A DNA stretch of 64,000 nt, from contig CAZIJO010000005.1 in assembly GCA_964539515.1 (NCBI GenBank), forward strand, positions 17,966 through 81,965, in the 5' to 3' direction. Below the pieces are notes generated by a model. The model made no database searches and was not told the DNA's origin. It was given only the letters and a program-made list of their open reading frames with translations. Within the stretch, counting starts at the first letter, position 1; each line of letters starts with the position of its first letter. The translations under genes and the position numbers were made by a program. Source of the stretch: JADLHS01 sp964539515 (GTDB lineage Bacteria > Verrucomicrobiota > Verrucomicrobiia > Limisphaerales > JADLHS01). Positions 1 to 8,717 of the stretch are shown here, in pieces.

Positions 1-2166
1 TGCCTCGCAGCCTTCACGCTGAACCTGGGCGGCATTGAAGTGGAGTGCCACGCCAAGGCGTATCGTCTGGTGGACGCGACCAAACTGGACAAAGTCCGCC
101 GGCGTCCCTGTTACGACGGGCCCTTGGGCGGGGGCCGCTTCGTCTGGCCGCACCTCGGAATCGAAGCGTGCGTTTTCCCGAACGACAACAAATTGGATTC
201 CCTGCCACTGCTGGCGGACCCGGTGCGGCGCGAGGACTTTCTCCGCCGGCATTTGCCCGGCCGGGCCGATTTGTGGCGGAGCACCGTCCGCACATTGGCC
301 TACAAACCGGAGCGGCGTTGGGTGGGCGCGCTCGAAGTCGATGGCGTGCCGCGCGCGGTTTGCAAGCTCTACGGCAAATCCGCCTTCGACGACGTGCGGG
401 CCAAGGCCAGGCACTTTGCCTCCGGCAAAGGGTTGAATGTCCCGCTGTTGTTGGGCCGATCGAAGGGCCGACAGGCGCTGTTCTTCGGCTGGGAGCGCGG
501 GGAGGTGCTGAGTCAGTTGCTGCTCAAATCAGATTTTGCCGCCGCCGCCTTGGAGCAGGTCGGCGGGGCACTGCATGAATTGCAGCAGCAGGAAATGCCG
601 GGCCTGCCCGCACGTTCTCCCGAAATCGTCACGCGCACTCTCCGGGAGTTGGGAGAGTTCATTGCGTTCCTGTTGCCGGAGGTTGGGGCGCGCGTTCGCA
701 AGCTGGCCGCGGAGCTCGCGACCGCGATCCGGACGCTGCCGCCGGATAACGCGACGATTCATGGCGACTTTTATGCCAAGCAGGTTCTGCTCGAGGGCAA
801 TCGTGTGACCGTCCTGGACCTTGATGAAGCCGCCTGCGGTGATGCGCTGACGGATCTGGGATCATTCATCGCGCATTTGGAGCGCGAAGTCATCGCGGGC
901 CGTTTGTCCGCCGGACAGAGCCAGGCCTGTCGCGATCAGCTCCTGGCGGGATATTGCCGGAGCGGTGGCCGGGTGGACGAGGGGCGGCTCGAGTTGCACA
1001 CCGCGGAACGGTTGTTCGCCCGGGCGGCGGACTTCTTCCGTACGCTGCATGATGATTGGGGGCAACACACCGAGGCGCTGATCTCCCGCGTCGAGGGATT
1101 GCTGGCGGCAGCGCCCCACGGGACGTCGTCACGGCGGACGCATGATCCCAAGCTGCCCATGTTGGAGCGGGCGTTGTCACCGCTGGTGGTGGCGCCAGAC
1201 CTCACCAAACTGCTAAGCCGGCCGGACGGCCGGGTGACGGATGTGAGGTTGGAGCACGTGAAATTGCGCCGGCATAAGCCGGGTCGTCGTGCCCTCATCG
1301 AGTACGAGCTGACATTGCAGCGCGCCGGCAGGGCGGAGACGGTGGTTTTGCTGGGCAAGCTCCGACGGCGCGGCGTGGATGCGGAGCTTCTGGCTCTGTG
1401 GCGTGACCTGAGCGCCAGCTCGTTTGCAGCGGACCATCCCGATGGCATCGCGATGCCCGATGTTGTGGGCGTGATAGCGGAATTGGGAATCACCTTGCAA
1501 CGACGCGTGGCCGGGCAATCGCTGGGTGAATTGCTGCCCGGGCCGCGTGGCCTTCAAGCCGCCCGCCGTGCCGCGGAAGCGATCGCCAAATTGCATCACA
1601 GCGGCGTGTTGCCACGGAAAACGCATACCATCGCCGACGAGTTGGAGATTCTGGATGGGCGACTCAGTGGGGTCGCGGAATCCAAAGCGGTGTGGGCGGT
1701 CCGTCTGGCCGATCTTCGGAATGCCTGCCACCAACTGGCCCGGCGACTGCCCAACGTTTCGCCCCGCCCGATCCATCGCGATTTTTACCACGACCAACTC
1801 CTGCTCGAGGCGAACCGCGTCTGGCTGCTGGACCTCGACTTGTTATGCGCGGGGGATCCGGCGCTGGACGCAGGCAACTTTGTGGGCCACTTGCACGAAT
1901 GGGCGATCCGTTCGCCGGCGGATGCACCCGCTTTGCGTGCAGCGGCGGCAGTTTTCACCGACCGATACCTCGAACTGAACGGGAATTGCCCGGCGGAAAC
2001 GGTGGAGATTTACGCCACGCTCACGCTCGCCCGGCACGTCAGCATCAGCACGCAATTGGCCGACCGTGCGCCGTTCACGGAGGACATCCTGCGAATGTGC
2101 GAAGAGCGCTGCGCTCATGCGACAAACCAATCTTGTCGCCAGCTTGCCGCCACCTCCAACGTCTGA
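1..2166 (+). CDS. Tandem APH-like phosphotransferase (5' truncated)
   Basis: The frame is open to the first base of the window, so the true start lies upstream and at least 721 residues are present. Two kinase-like halves are visible. Each has a Brenner-type catalytic motif (HGDFYAKQ near residue 253, HRDFYHDQ near 591) followed about 20 residues later by a metal-binding LDLD motif (LDLDEAACGD, LDLDLLCAGD). These are hallmarks of the aminoglycoside/choline phosphotransferase fold. Both copies have Gln where the family usually has Asn, and both keep the catalytic Asp. The substrate cannot be read from sequence; a small hydroxylated metabolite or sugar is the family expectation. It ends 8 nt before the pseudopilin frame, so the genes may be co-transcribed. 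The double-domain layout suggests an internal duplication or fusion. Fold confidence is high, function low. Confidence 0.75.
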   Translation, partial: CLAAFTLNLGGIEVECHAKAYRLVDATKLDKVRRRPCYDGPLGGGRFVWPHLGIEACVFPNDNKLDSLPLLADPVRREDFLRRHLPGRADLWRSTVRTLAYKPERRWVGALEVDGVPRAVCKLYGKSAFDDVRAKARHFASGKGLNVPLLLGRSKGRQALFFGWERGEVLSQLLLKSDFAAAALEQVGGALHELQQQEMPGLPARSPEIVTRTLRELGEFIAFLLPEVGARVRKLAAELATAIRTLPPDNATIHGDFYAKQVLLEGNRVTVLDLDEAACGDALTDLGSFIAHLEREVIAGRLSAGQSQACRDQLLAGYCRSGGRVDEGRLELHTAERLFARAADFFRTLHDDWGQHTEALISRVEGLLAAAPHGTSSRRTHDPKLPMLERALSPLVVAPDLTKLLSRPDGRVTDVRLEHVKLRRHKPGRRALIEYELTLQRAGRAETVVLLGKLRRRGVDAELLALWRDLSASSFAADHPDGIAMPDVVGVIAELGITLQRRVAGQSLGELLPGPRGLQAARRAAEAIAKLHHSGVLPRKTHTIADELEILDGRLSGVAESKAVWAVRLADLRNACHQLARRLPNVSPRPIHRDFYHDQLLLEANRVWLLDLDLLCAGDPALDAGNFVGHLHEWAIRSPADAPALRAAAAVFTDRYLELNGNCPAETVEIYATLTLARHVSISTQLADRAPFTEDILRMCEERCAHATNQSCRQLAATSNV

Positions 2167-2174
2167 ATGAAAAT

Positions 2175-3041
2175 ATGAACGATACTGCAACGCGAGTCAC
2201 GGAGTGCCGCAGGCATGCGGCTTCACCCCCCGCTCACCCGATGAGCTCGAAGCAGCGTGAGCGCCGGGCATCGGGTGCCGGAGCGGGCTTCACGCTCATT
2301 GAACTGCTCGTGGTTATTGCCATCATTTCGATTCTGGCGGCGATGCTCCTGCCCGCATTGGCGATGGCGAAACAGAAGGCCCAGGCCATCTCCTGCAGCA
2401 GCAATTTGCGGCAGCTGGGACTGGCAATTCATCTCTATGCCGGTGACAACCAGGATTATCTCGTCCCCGCGGAATACAACACCAGCAACGGAGCGAAGTA
2501 TGAGGAGGGTTGGGCGACCTTGCTCGTGAACGCGAACTTGCTGCCCGCGCCGAGAGCCACCGCCTACGGGACGCTGGAGGGCGGGCGTTCGGTCTTTCAA
2601 TGTCCGGCCGGCAAGCTGGAGGTTTACCAGGTCAACCCCACTGCGCGCGACGACGGCGAGGGCGCCAAGGCGTTTCCTTTCACGTCCGAGAGCACCGGCA
2701 GCAAGTTCTTCGTGCACACCTGGTATGGCATCAATGGCGGTCTGGGGGGCGTGCGCAAATATCCCTTCACACGCTGGCCCGGTGACGATGGCTCGCGTTC
2801 GCTGAACAAACTGACGCGTGCGGCGAGCACGGCGCAGATGCCCGCGCTGTTCGACGGGTGGTGGATCCACAACGGCAAGGACGAACGCATCAATGCGCGC
2901 CATGCGAAGGGCACGCGCTCGAATTTGCTGTTCCTCGACGGCCATGTGGCGGCGTTCCCGACGTTTCGCATTCCGAGCGTGGACGAAACCAACGTGGTGA
3001 ACGATATCCAATGGCGTTATCCCAACTCCAGTCTGCCATGA
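2175..3041 (+). CDS. Type II secretion/type IV pilin-like pseudopilin, H-x9-DG type
   Basis: Exported by the prepilin pathway: a basic leader is followed by G|FTLIELLVVIAIISILAAM, the class III cleavage site with Glu+5 and a hydrophobic helix. The C-terminal part carries the H-x9-DG signature (HAKGTRSNLLFLDGH) typical of the DUF1559-like pseudopilins expanded in Planctomycetes and Verrucomicrobia. The start is uncertain. ATG 2175 lies 8 nt after the upstream stop and gives a long leader; ATG 2241 gives a 16-residue basic leader. Neither has a clear Shine-Dalgarno site. The last four bases overlap the start of the next gene (ATGA), implying translational coupling. No secretion ATPase or secretin genes are nearby, so the protein presumably uses machinery encoded elsewhere. 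Confidence 0.85.
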   Translation: MNDTATRVTECRRHAASPPAHPMSSKQRERRASGAGAGFTLIELLVVIAIISILAAMLLPALAMAKQKAQAISCSSNLRQLGLAIHLYAGDNQDYLVPAEYNTSNGAKYEEGWATLLVNANLLPAPRATAYGTLEGGRSVFQCPAGKLEVYQVNPTARDDGEGAKAFPFTSESTGSKFFVHTWYGINGGLGGVRKYPFTRWPGDDGSRSLNKLTRAASTAQMPALFDGWWIHNGKDERINARHAKGTRSNLLFLDGHVAAFPTFRIPSVDETNVVNDIQWRYPNSSLP

Positions 3042-3676
3042 AACGCAAGGACGTCCTGCTCGCGCTCGGTTCGGTGGTGGCGATTGCGGCCTCCGTGCTG
3101 TTCGCGTGGCGGAATTATTTTGCGGCCCCAAAGATCAATGAGGCGTTGCACCGGGGGATCGGTGAAGCCCTGGCGGAAGAGACCATTCGCGGCGTGGACA
3201 ATCGTGGCGATATCCTGGTGATCACGATGGCCGACCGCGATTCAGAGATGCTCGCGGCGCAATTCGCGGCCTTTCGCCAGCGCCTCGAAAGGTCCGGCGT
3301 CCGCATCAAGGACGTGGAATTGATCGACTCGGCGAAGGCGGACAAATACGGGCCTGGCCTCGGGTTGTCCGCAAGCAAACTGACGCGCGAGGTGAAAAAG
3401 AATACCAAAAAGGCGGCCATCGTATCTTTCGTGGGGCTGCCGAAACTGGGCGACGAAGAGTTGGCGTTGCTTGGCGAGGTTGTTCCACCGTTGCTGGCGT
3501 TCGCACGCGATGCGGAAAAACTTGGACCGTTGCTCAAGCGCGGATTGGTCAAGGCGGCCATTGTGCCGCGGTTCCGGTTTCCCGCGCCCGGCCCGGAATC
3601 GCCCCGCACCCCCGCCGAGTGGTTTACCAACCAGTACCAGGTGATCCACTCGGCGGTCCCCGTGCCGGGCCAGTGA
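3038..3676 (+). CDS. Membrane-anchored protein of unknown function
   Basis: A 212-residue protein whose ATG overlaps the stop of the pseudopilin gene (ATGA), so it is very likely co-translated with it. Residues 5-25 form one hydrophobic segment after a basic start (MKRKD), giving a signal anchor. The rest looks soluble and extracytoplasmic: charged, then a basic stretch (VKKNTKKAA), then a Pro-rich C-terminal end. I recognise no catalytic motif or named family. The coupling to a pseudopilin suggests a partner or assembly role, but that is inference only. The frame has a good start and no internal stop, so it is most likely a real gene. Confidence 0.65.
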   Translation: MKRKDVLLALGSVVAIAASVLFAWRNYFAAPKINEALHRGIGEALAEETIRGVDNRGDILVITMADRDSEMLAAQFAAFRQRLERSGVRIKDVELIDSAKADKYGPGLGLSASKLTREVKKNTKKAAIVSFVGLPKLGDEELALLGEVVPPLLAFARDAEKLGPLLKRGLVKAAIVPRFRFPAPGPESPRTPAEWFTNQYQVIHSAVPVPGQ

Positions 3677-3713
3677 CCGTTCGCCATCGGACAGCGAACT
3701 CGCTTTCGGGGAG

Positions 3714-3733
3714 GCTGGCGCTTAAGCTCCAGC
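3714..3733. promoter_or_regulatory. 20-bp near-perfect palindrome just upstream of the CHASE2 kinase
   Basis: GCTGGCGCTTAAGCTCCAGC reads as its own reverse complement except at one base pair. It ends 4 nt before the ATG at 3738 and fills the place where a ribosome-binding site would sit. As RNA it could form a hairpin masking the start; as DNA it could be an operator. No binding protein can be named. Confidence 0.35.
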
Positions 3734-3737
3734 GCAC

Positions 3738-6422
3738 ATGGCATCGTCCAACCAAAACCAACCGCGCCTTCTGGTCGCGTTGGGGATAATGCTTGGGGTG
3801 ACGTGGCTCGGGCTGGGGTTGCGGGCGCCAGACGGACTTTTTGGGAGCGGATTGGTGCGCGCCAGCTATGATGCCTTGCACCAAATTGGGGGAACACAGC
3901 ACAGTGCGCTGGAGGATTGCCCCGTAATGGTCGTTTATCTGGATTTGAATTCCTTCAAGGTACGGGGACTCGACCCGTCACAGCCCTGGCCGCGCGCGTT
4001 GCACGCACAACTCCTGCAGCGGCTCACCGACGCGGGCGCGCGGGCGGTGGTGTTTGACATCATCTTCAGTGAACCGGGGCCGGATGCGGCGGCAGACCAG
4101 GCATTTGCCCAAGCCATCCGGCAAAGTGGACGGGTCATACTGGCCGGGGAATCGAACGAGGACGCAAGCCAGGTGACCAGGCAGGATAGGAATTGGGCGC
4201 GCCTCTCCACGGTCCTGCCACCGGCGGATGTGTTTGTCACGAACGCCGCCGGCTGGGGGGTGGCTTCTCATATCATTGACGATGATTATGTCGTGCGCCG
4301 GTATCTCGCCGGCTTCACGTCACAGGTGCAACCCTCCCTGACGTGGGCGGCGGCTGAGTGGCTGCAACTACCGTTTGCCAGCGGCGAAAACGCCGTGCGC
4401 ACAGCGAACGGACAGTGGATTCGATACTACGGTCCTTCGCTGGCGTTGCCGAATGTCAGTTACGCGAGCGCGCTCCATCCCGGTGACGTGCCTGGCGAGG
4501 TGTTTCGTGACAAGGTAGTCTTCGTCGGCGCGCGGCCCATGGCGGAACAGTTCGGCAGCCGGCAGGATGAATTCAGGAGTCCATTTCATTCGTGGGGGCA
4601 CAAGGAATTGTTCATGCCGGGGGTCGAGGTTCATGCCACGGAGTTGCTGAATCTCCTGCGCGGCGACTGGCTGCGGCGATTGTCGTCCGGCAAGGAAGCA
4701 GCGTGGCTGCTCTTGGCGGCCGTGGTGTTCGGAGGGGGGTTGGCGTGGTTGCGGCCCGTGCGGGCGACTGTGGCGGCGTTCGCGGGTGCCGGTGCCGTGC
4801 TGGGATTGTCGATTGCGGGATTCGCCAACGGCGTCTGGTTTCCGTGGCTGGTCGTGGTGGCGGCGCAGATCCCCGCGGCGCTCGGCGGTTCGATCTTGTT
4901 CCATTCAATTGAATGGTATCGTGCCCGACGACGCTACGAGGCGCGCATCCGCGAGCAGGCGGCGCTGATCGACAAGGCGCACGACGCCATCCTCGTGCAG
5001 GCGCTGGACGGAAGAATTCTCTATGCGAATCCAAGTGCTGAACGGCTTTATGGCTGGCGGCAGGATGAATGGCAGAGCGGCGACGTCATGAAGGAATTGT
5101 GCGCTCCCGCCCCCGAAGCCGCCCGGGAAGCCCGTGACGCCGCCGGCAAGTCAGGGGAATGGAACGGCGAGTTGCGCCAGCAAACCAAGGCCGGGCGCGT
5201 GGTCATCGTCGCAAGCCGCTGGACGTTGATTCGTGACGTGCACGGCAAGCCGCAGCAACTGCTGCTCATCAATAGTGACATTACCGGGCAAAAAGAGTTG
5301 GAGGCGCAGTTCCTTCGGACGCAGCGCCTGAACACCATCGGCACGCTTGCCGGGGGCATGGCCCACGATCTTAACAATGCCCTCGCCCCGATTCTGATGG
5401 GCACGCAACTGCTGCGCCGGCGCGCCACCGACAACGAAACGCGCGAGCTCCTCAGTTTGATGGAGACGAATACGCATCGGGGGGCGGACATGGTGCGCCA
5501 GGTTTTGTTGTTCGCGCGCGGACGCGGGGGCGAGTTCGAACGGCTCGATCCCGGGGTTGTGGTGCGGGAACTCGAGAAGCTGGTGCGCGAGACGTTCCCC
5601 AAAGGCATCACCGTGGAAACCTATCTGGCCGGCGATTTGTGGCCGGTGCGCGGCAATGCGACGCAGTTGCACCAGGTGCTGCTCAATCTGTGCGTCAACG
5701 CCCGGGATGCGATGCCCGACGGCGGCAAGCTTTCGTTTGTTGCGGACAACCTTACCCTGGCCGAAGCCGAAGCCGCGGCCATCCCCAACGCCCAAGCGGG
5801 TGAATTTGTCTCGCTGGCGGTTTCCGACACCGGCACGGGCATGCCGCCGGAAGTGGTTGCCAAGGTATTTGAACCATTCTTCACAACCAAGGGCGAAGGG
5901 CATGGCACGGGCATCGGACTGGCCACGGTCGCGCGCATCGTCCAAGCCCACGGTGGATGTCTCCGGGTGGAGAGCGAGCCGGGCGTGGGGACGACCTTTG
6001 AGGTGCTGCTGCCGCGCGCCGCTGCCACCGAGCCGGTCGTTGCGTCCGCCGAAACCCAGGAACTGCCCCGCGGCCACGGCGAGCTGATTCTGGTGGCTGA
6101 CGATGAGCAGGCCATTCGCGACTTGATCCGATCGGAACTGGAATCATCCGGTTATCGCGTCCTGAGTGCGACCAACGGTGCGGAGGCGGTCGCCTTGTTT
6201 CACGAGCACGCCGGCAGCGTGCGGCTGTTTATCACGGATAATGCGATGCCGGTCATGGATGGGCGGCGGGCGCTGGCGGAATTGCGGACGTTGAAGCCGG
6301 GCATGCCGGCGATCCTCACCAGTGGCGAAGGTGCGGAGGCGGCGGCTGGGGTGACCGCGTTGAGCAAGCCCTTCGCGCTGGATGAATTGTTGCGGGCGGT
6401 TCATCAGGCCATCGCGCGGTAA
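3738..6422 (+). CDS. CHASE2-PAS hybrid sensor histidine kinase with receiver domain
   Basis: Inner-membrane sensor kinase of 894 residues. The order is an N-terminal membrane segment (about 10-30), an extracytoplasmic CHASE2 sensor (about 40-320), a cluster of hydrophobic segments (about 324-400), a PAS domain (about 410-525), a HisKA dimerisation domain with His543 in GGMAHDLNNAL, a HATPase with N box (LNLCVNARDAMPDGG), G1 (DTGTGMPPE) and G2 (GHGTGIGLA), and a C-terminal receiver with acceptor Asp834 (FITDNAMPVMDG). CHASE2 domains sense unidentified extracellular signals. The fused receiver suggests either an internal phosphorelay or autoregulation. The next gene, 61 nt downstream, is an NtrC-type regulator and is the obvious partner. 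Confidence 0.92.
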   Translation: MASSNQNQPRLLVALGIMLGVTWLGLGLRAPDGLFGSGLVRASYDALHQIGGTQHSALEDCPVMVVYLDLNSFKVRGLDPSQPWPRALHAQLLQRLTDAGARAVVFDIIFSEPGPDAAADQAFAQAIRQSGRVILAGESNEDASQVTRQDRNWARLSTVLPPADVFVTNAAGWGVASHIIDDDYVVRRYLAGFTSQVQPSLTWAAAEWLQLPFASGENAVRTANGQWIRYYGPSLALPNVSYASALHPGDVPGEVFRDKVVFVGARPMAEQFGSRQDEFRSPFHSWGHKELFMPGVEVHATELLNLLRGDWLRRLSSGKEAAWLLLAAVVFGGGLAWLRPVRATVAAFAGAGAVLGLSIAGFANGVWFPWLVVVAAQIPAALGGSILFHSIEWYRARRRYEARIREQAALIDKAHDAILVQALDGRILYANPSAERLYGWRQDEWQSGDVMKELCAPAPEAAREARDAAGKSGEWNGELRQQTKAGRVVIVASRWTLIRDVHGKPQQLLLINSDITGQKELEAQFLRTQRLNTIGTLAGGMAHDLNNALAPILMGTQLLRRRATDNETRELLSLMETNTHRGADMVRQVLLFARGRGGEFERLDPGVVVRELEKLVRETFPKGITVETYLAGDLWPVRGNATQLHQVLLNLCVNARDAMPDGGKLSFVADNLTLAEAEAAAIPNAQAGEFVSLAVSDTGTGMPPEVVAKVFEPFFTTKGEGHGTGIGLATVARIVQAHGGCLRVESEPGVGTTFEVLLPRAAATEPVVASAETQELPRGHGELILVADDEQAIRDLIRSELESSGYRVLSATNGAEAVALFHEHAGSVRLFITDNAMPVMDGRRALAELRTLKPGMPAILTSGEGAEAAAGVTALSKPFALDELLRAVHQAIAR

Positions 6423-6483
6423 GGGCCGCAAGCGGGTTTTTCCTCGCTTGGATTGCGTGACGGCTTTGTTACATTTCCGGCAC

Positions 6484-7875
6484 ATGGCCGTAATCGAGAA
6501 GTTTTCCTGTCTGATCGTTGAGGATGACCGCGCCTTTGCCACGATGGCGGCACAAGTGGTGCGGGAGGAGGGGGGGGCGGTAACCCTGACGGAAAACCTG
6601 ACCGCAGCGCGCGAGGCCACCGGCAACCGCGCGTTTGATCTGGTGCTGCTCGACAACCATCTGCCCGATGGCAAAGGCTACGACTTCTTTGATCATCTTA
6701 CGCGCCGCAATCCTGACTCGCCCATCGTGATGATCACCGGTCTGCCCGACCTGGGTGAGGCGATCACCCTCACGCGCAACGGGCTCTTCGATTATCTCAC
6801 CAAGCCCATCAGTGTCGATGACCTTGCCGCGTGCTTGCGGCGGGCGAAACTCCGGCTGGCGACCCGCGAACTGCCCGCCGGTGTCACCGAATTCTTCGGT
6901 GATGCTCCGGCAATGCGGGAAGTGATGTCGCAATTACGCCAGGCGGCCAAGCACACGGCGAGCACGGTGCTGTTCACGGGTGAAACCGGCAGCGGCAAGG
7001 ACGTGGCGGCCCGGGCGCTGCACCAACTGACGTATCCAAATGTGAACGCGCCGTTCATCGCCGTGAACTGTGCGGCCTTGCCGGGCGAGATGTTCGAAGC
7101 GGAATTGTTCGGTGCCGAGCGCGGCGCTTACACCGGTGCGGAGCGAAAGCGCGGCGGCCTCGTGGCAGCCGCGGCCGGGGGGACGCTGTTCCTCGATGAA
7201 ATTGCGGAAGTGCCGGTGACCTTGCAAGCGAAGCTGCTCCGCTTGCTCGACGCCCGGGAGTATCGGTCGCTGGGCAGCACCGAGAGCCAGCCGTTCACCG
7301 GACGGTTCATTGCGGCGACGAACAAGAATCTGGCGGACGAGGTCAAGGCCGGACGTTTTCGGGAAGACCTGTTGTATCGCCTGGATGTGTTCGCGGTGGA
7401 GCTGCCGCCCTTGCGGCAGCGGCGCGGGGACATCGCTGGTCTGGCGGAACGGTTGCTCACGCAACTGGCGAAGAAATACGAGCGGGCCAAGCCAATGCTC
7501 AAGGCGGAGGACCTCGCAGCGCTGGTTGCGCATGGTTTCCCCGGCAATGTGCGCGAGCTGCGCAATGTGCTGGAGCGCTCGCTGCTGCGCACCGACGAAG
7601 CCGGCAAATGGCTGGCCCTGGATTTGAACTGGCTGAATCGGAGTTCCGTCACGGCGCCCGCCCAGCCGGAAACCTCCGCCGTTTCCGCCGAAGGGGCTCT
7701 GCCTCCCGGACGCAAACTCACGCCGGTGGAAGAGCAGGAATATCGGTTGATCCGTGCCACCCTGCGCGAGTGCCACGGCGGCATCCGCCGTACGGCGACA
7801 AAACTTGGCTTGTCGCCGCAGGCCCTGCTGCGGCGGCTCGAGAAGTGGCCGGAGCTGCGTGAGGTCAAGGAGTAG
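6484..7875 (+). CDS. NtrC-family sigma-54-dependent response regulator
   Basis: A 463-residue enhancer-binding protein. The receiver has acceptor Asp57 in LVLLDNHLPDG. The AAA+ domain has Walker A GETGSGKD (166-173), the sigma-54 contact loop GAYTGA (214-219; Tyr replaces the usual Phe) and Walker B GGTLFLDEIAE. A Fis-type helix-turn-helix closes the protein (IRRTATKLGLSPQALLRRL). I chose the ATG at 6484 because it gives a receiver with the usual N-terminus, whereas upstream in-frame starts add an unrelated tail. It follows the CHASE2 kinase in the same direction. Three dyads paired with -24/-12 elements follow downstream and are its likely targets. The protein acts in the cytoplasm as an ATP-driven activator of sigma-54 holoenzyme. 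Confidence 0.95.
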   Translation: MAVIEKFSCLIVEDDRAFATMAAQVVREEGGAVTLTENLTAAREATGNRAFDLVLLDNHLPDGKGYDFFDHLTRRNPDSPIVMITGLPDLGEAITLTRNGLFDYLTKPISVDDLAACLRRAKLRLATRELPAGVTEFFGDAPAMREVMSQLRQAAKHTASTVLFTGETGSGKDVAARALHQLTYPNVNAPFIAVNCAALPGEMFEAELFGAERGAYTGAERKRGGLVAAAAGGTLFLDEIAEVPVTLQAKLLRLLDAREYRSLGSTESQPFTGRFIAATNKNLADEVKAGRFREDLLYRLDVFAVELPPLRQRRGDIAGLAERLLTQLAKKYERAKPMLKAEDLAALVAHGFPGNVRELRNVLERSLLRTDEAGKWLALDLNWLNRSSVTAPAQPETSAVSAEGALPPGRKLTPVEEQEYRLIRATLRECHGGIRRTATKLGLSPQALLRRLEKWPELREVKE

Positions 7876-7920
7876 TCCCGTCCGGAAAACTTCAATCCCG
7901 GACCGTTGCAATAGCGGAGT

Positions 7921-7940
7921 CTGTTCCGGTATCGGAATGC
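7921..7940. promoter_or_regulatory. Candidate enhancer dyad (UAS) for the sigma-54 activator
   Basis: CTGTTCCG-GTAT-CGGAATGC is an inverted repeat with core TTCCG-N4-CGGAA. Its centre lies about 72 bp upstream of the GG of the -24 element at 8003. The same core and spacing recur at 15291 and 17208. A further half-site (GCGGAACG) lies just downstream. It starts 46 nt after the stop of the activator gene. Confidence 0.55.
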
Positions 7941-8001
7941 AAATGCGGAACGCTGCGCCTGCTCTCGCCGAATTCCCCTGCAAACCGGGGGTTTTCTCGC
8001 G

Positions 8002-8017
8002 TGGCACCGGCGCTGCT
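8002..8017 (+). promoter_or_regulatory. Candidate sigma-54 (-24/-12) promoter
   Basis: TGGCAC-CGGCG-CTGCT matches the TGGCAC-N5-TTGC consensus except one base, with exactly 10 nt between the invariant GG and GC. Transcription would start near 8028, about 40 nt before the start of the membrane-protein gene at 8068. The dyad at 7921 provides a typical upstream activator site. Confidence 0.55.
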
Positions 8018-8067
8018 AAAACACGATCGAACCTGGCACTCCGGTCTCGATTCGGGGTGCAAGTGCC

Positions 8068-8562
8068 GTGAACATGAACGTGTCCGATCAATTCCGAAAC
8101 AGTCGCCTCCGCCTGCTGGCAGGCTGGTGGACGCTGTTGCTTTACCTGGGCGCGTTCTCGCCGCTCGGAATGGGCGGAGCCGTCGTGCTTGGCTGGCTTG
8201 ATGCCGACCACGAAGTGGTCTTGCAGGCTGGAGCCGACCAGGTGCGGGTGGTGCTGCACCATCGCGGAAACACCACAACGCACCAACACGGAGCGGTGGC
8301 CAGGGCATTGACGAGCTTTGCCCAGCCGGTCAGTGCGACCGACCCGGATCATGTGCTGCAATTCAGGACGCCCCCCGGCCTTTCCAACGAGACGGAAAGA
8401 ATCAGCACCGGCAAACCGGTTGGTGCGGAAATCTGTGGCCGCTTCCCAGAATCCGCAAAGTCGTCTGCGCCATTGACTCATCCTCTCACCCTGGCGGCGC
8501 ATCCACTGCCGAAAGTCGCCGCTCAGATTCTCCTTCTTCGTTCAACGGTGCTTCTGGTTTGA
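8068..8562 (+). CDS. Small putative membrane protein, sigma-54 promoter upstream
   Basis: A 164-residue protein starting at GTG 8068 or ATG 8074. Residues 18-44 are hydrophobic (WWTLLLYLGAFSPLGMGGAVVLGWL) and probably span the membrane. The following region is rich in His (LHHRGNTTTHQHG), and a second weakly hydrophobic stretch lies at the C-terminal end. I recognise no family. Its position is the interesting part: it is the first gene after the sigma-54 activator and sits behind a dyad plus -24/-12 element. It could be a signalling accessory or a metal-binding membrane peptide; neither can be shown from sequence. Gene call moderately sure, function unknown. Confidence 0.55.
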   Translation: MNMNVSDQFRNSRLRLLAGWWTLLLYLGAFSPLGMGGAVVLGWLDADHEVVLQAGADQVRVVLHHRGNTTTHQHGAVARALTSFAQPVSATDPDHVLQFRTPPGLSNETERISTGKPVGAEICGRFPESAKSSAPLTHPLTLAAHPLPKVAAQILLLRSTVLLV

Positions 8563-8717
8563 ACCCACCCGCCCGGCGTTGACACCCCACGGTGCCGCGT
8601 CGGGACTTACTCCGGCCTCCCCCTGGACCGTGCTGGTGCCGGAGGCATGGGCGTTCGTGCCCCCGAGAAAATGTTCCGAACCAAATCCATTGTTGAACCA
8701 AACCAAAACCACATACC
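8563..8717. other. Leader region of the InlB-repeat protein gene
   Basis: This 155-nt stretch ends in GAACCAAACCAAAACCACAT ACC directly before the ATG at 8718, an A/C-rich leader without a Shine-Dalgarno site. Similar leaders precede several other exported-protein genes in the window. A single TTCCG half-site lies at 8675-8679, with no matching -24/-12 element. Confidence 0.4.

Noticed and set aside
6934..8502. Minus-strand frame across the sigma-54 activator
   Set aside because: The plus strand has complete receiver, AAA+ and HTH motifs; the other is shadow coding.
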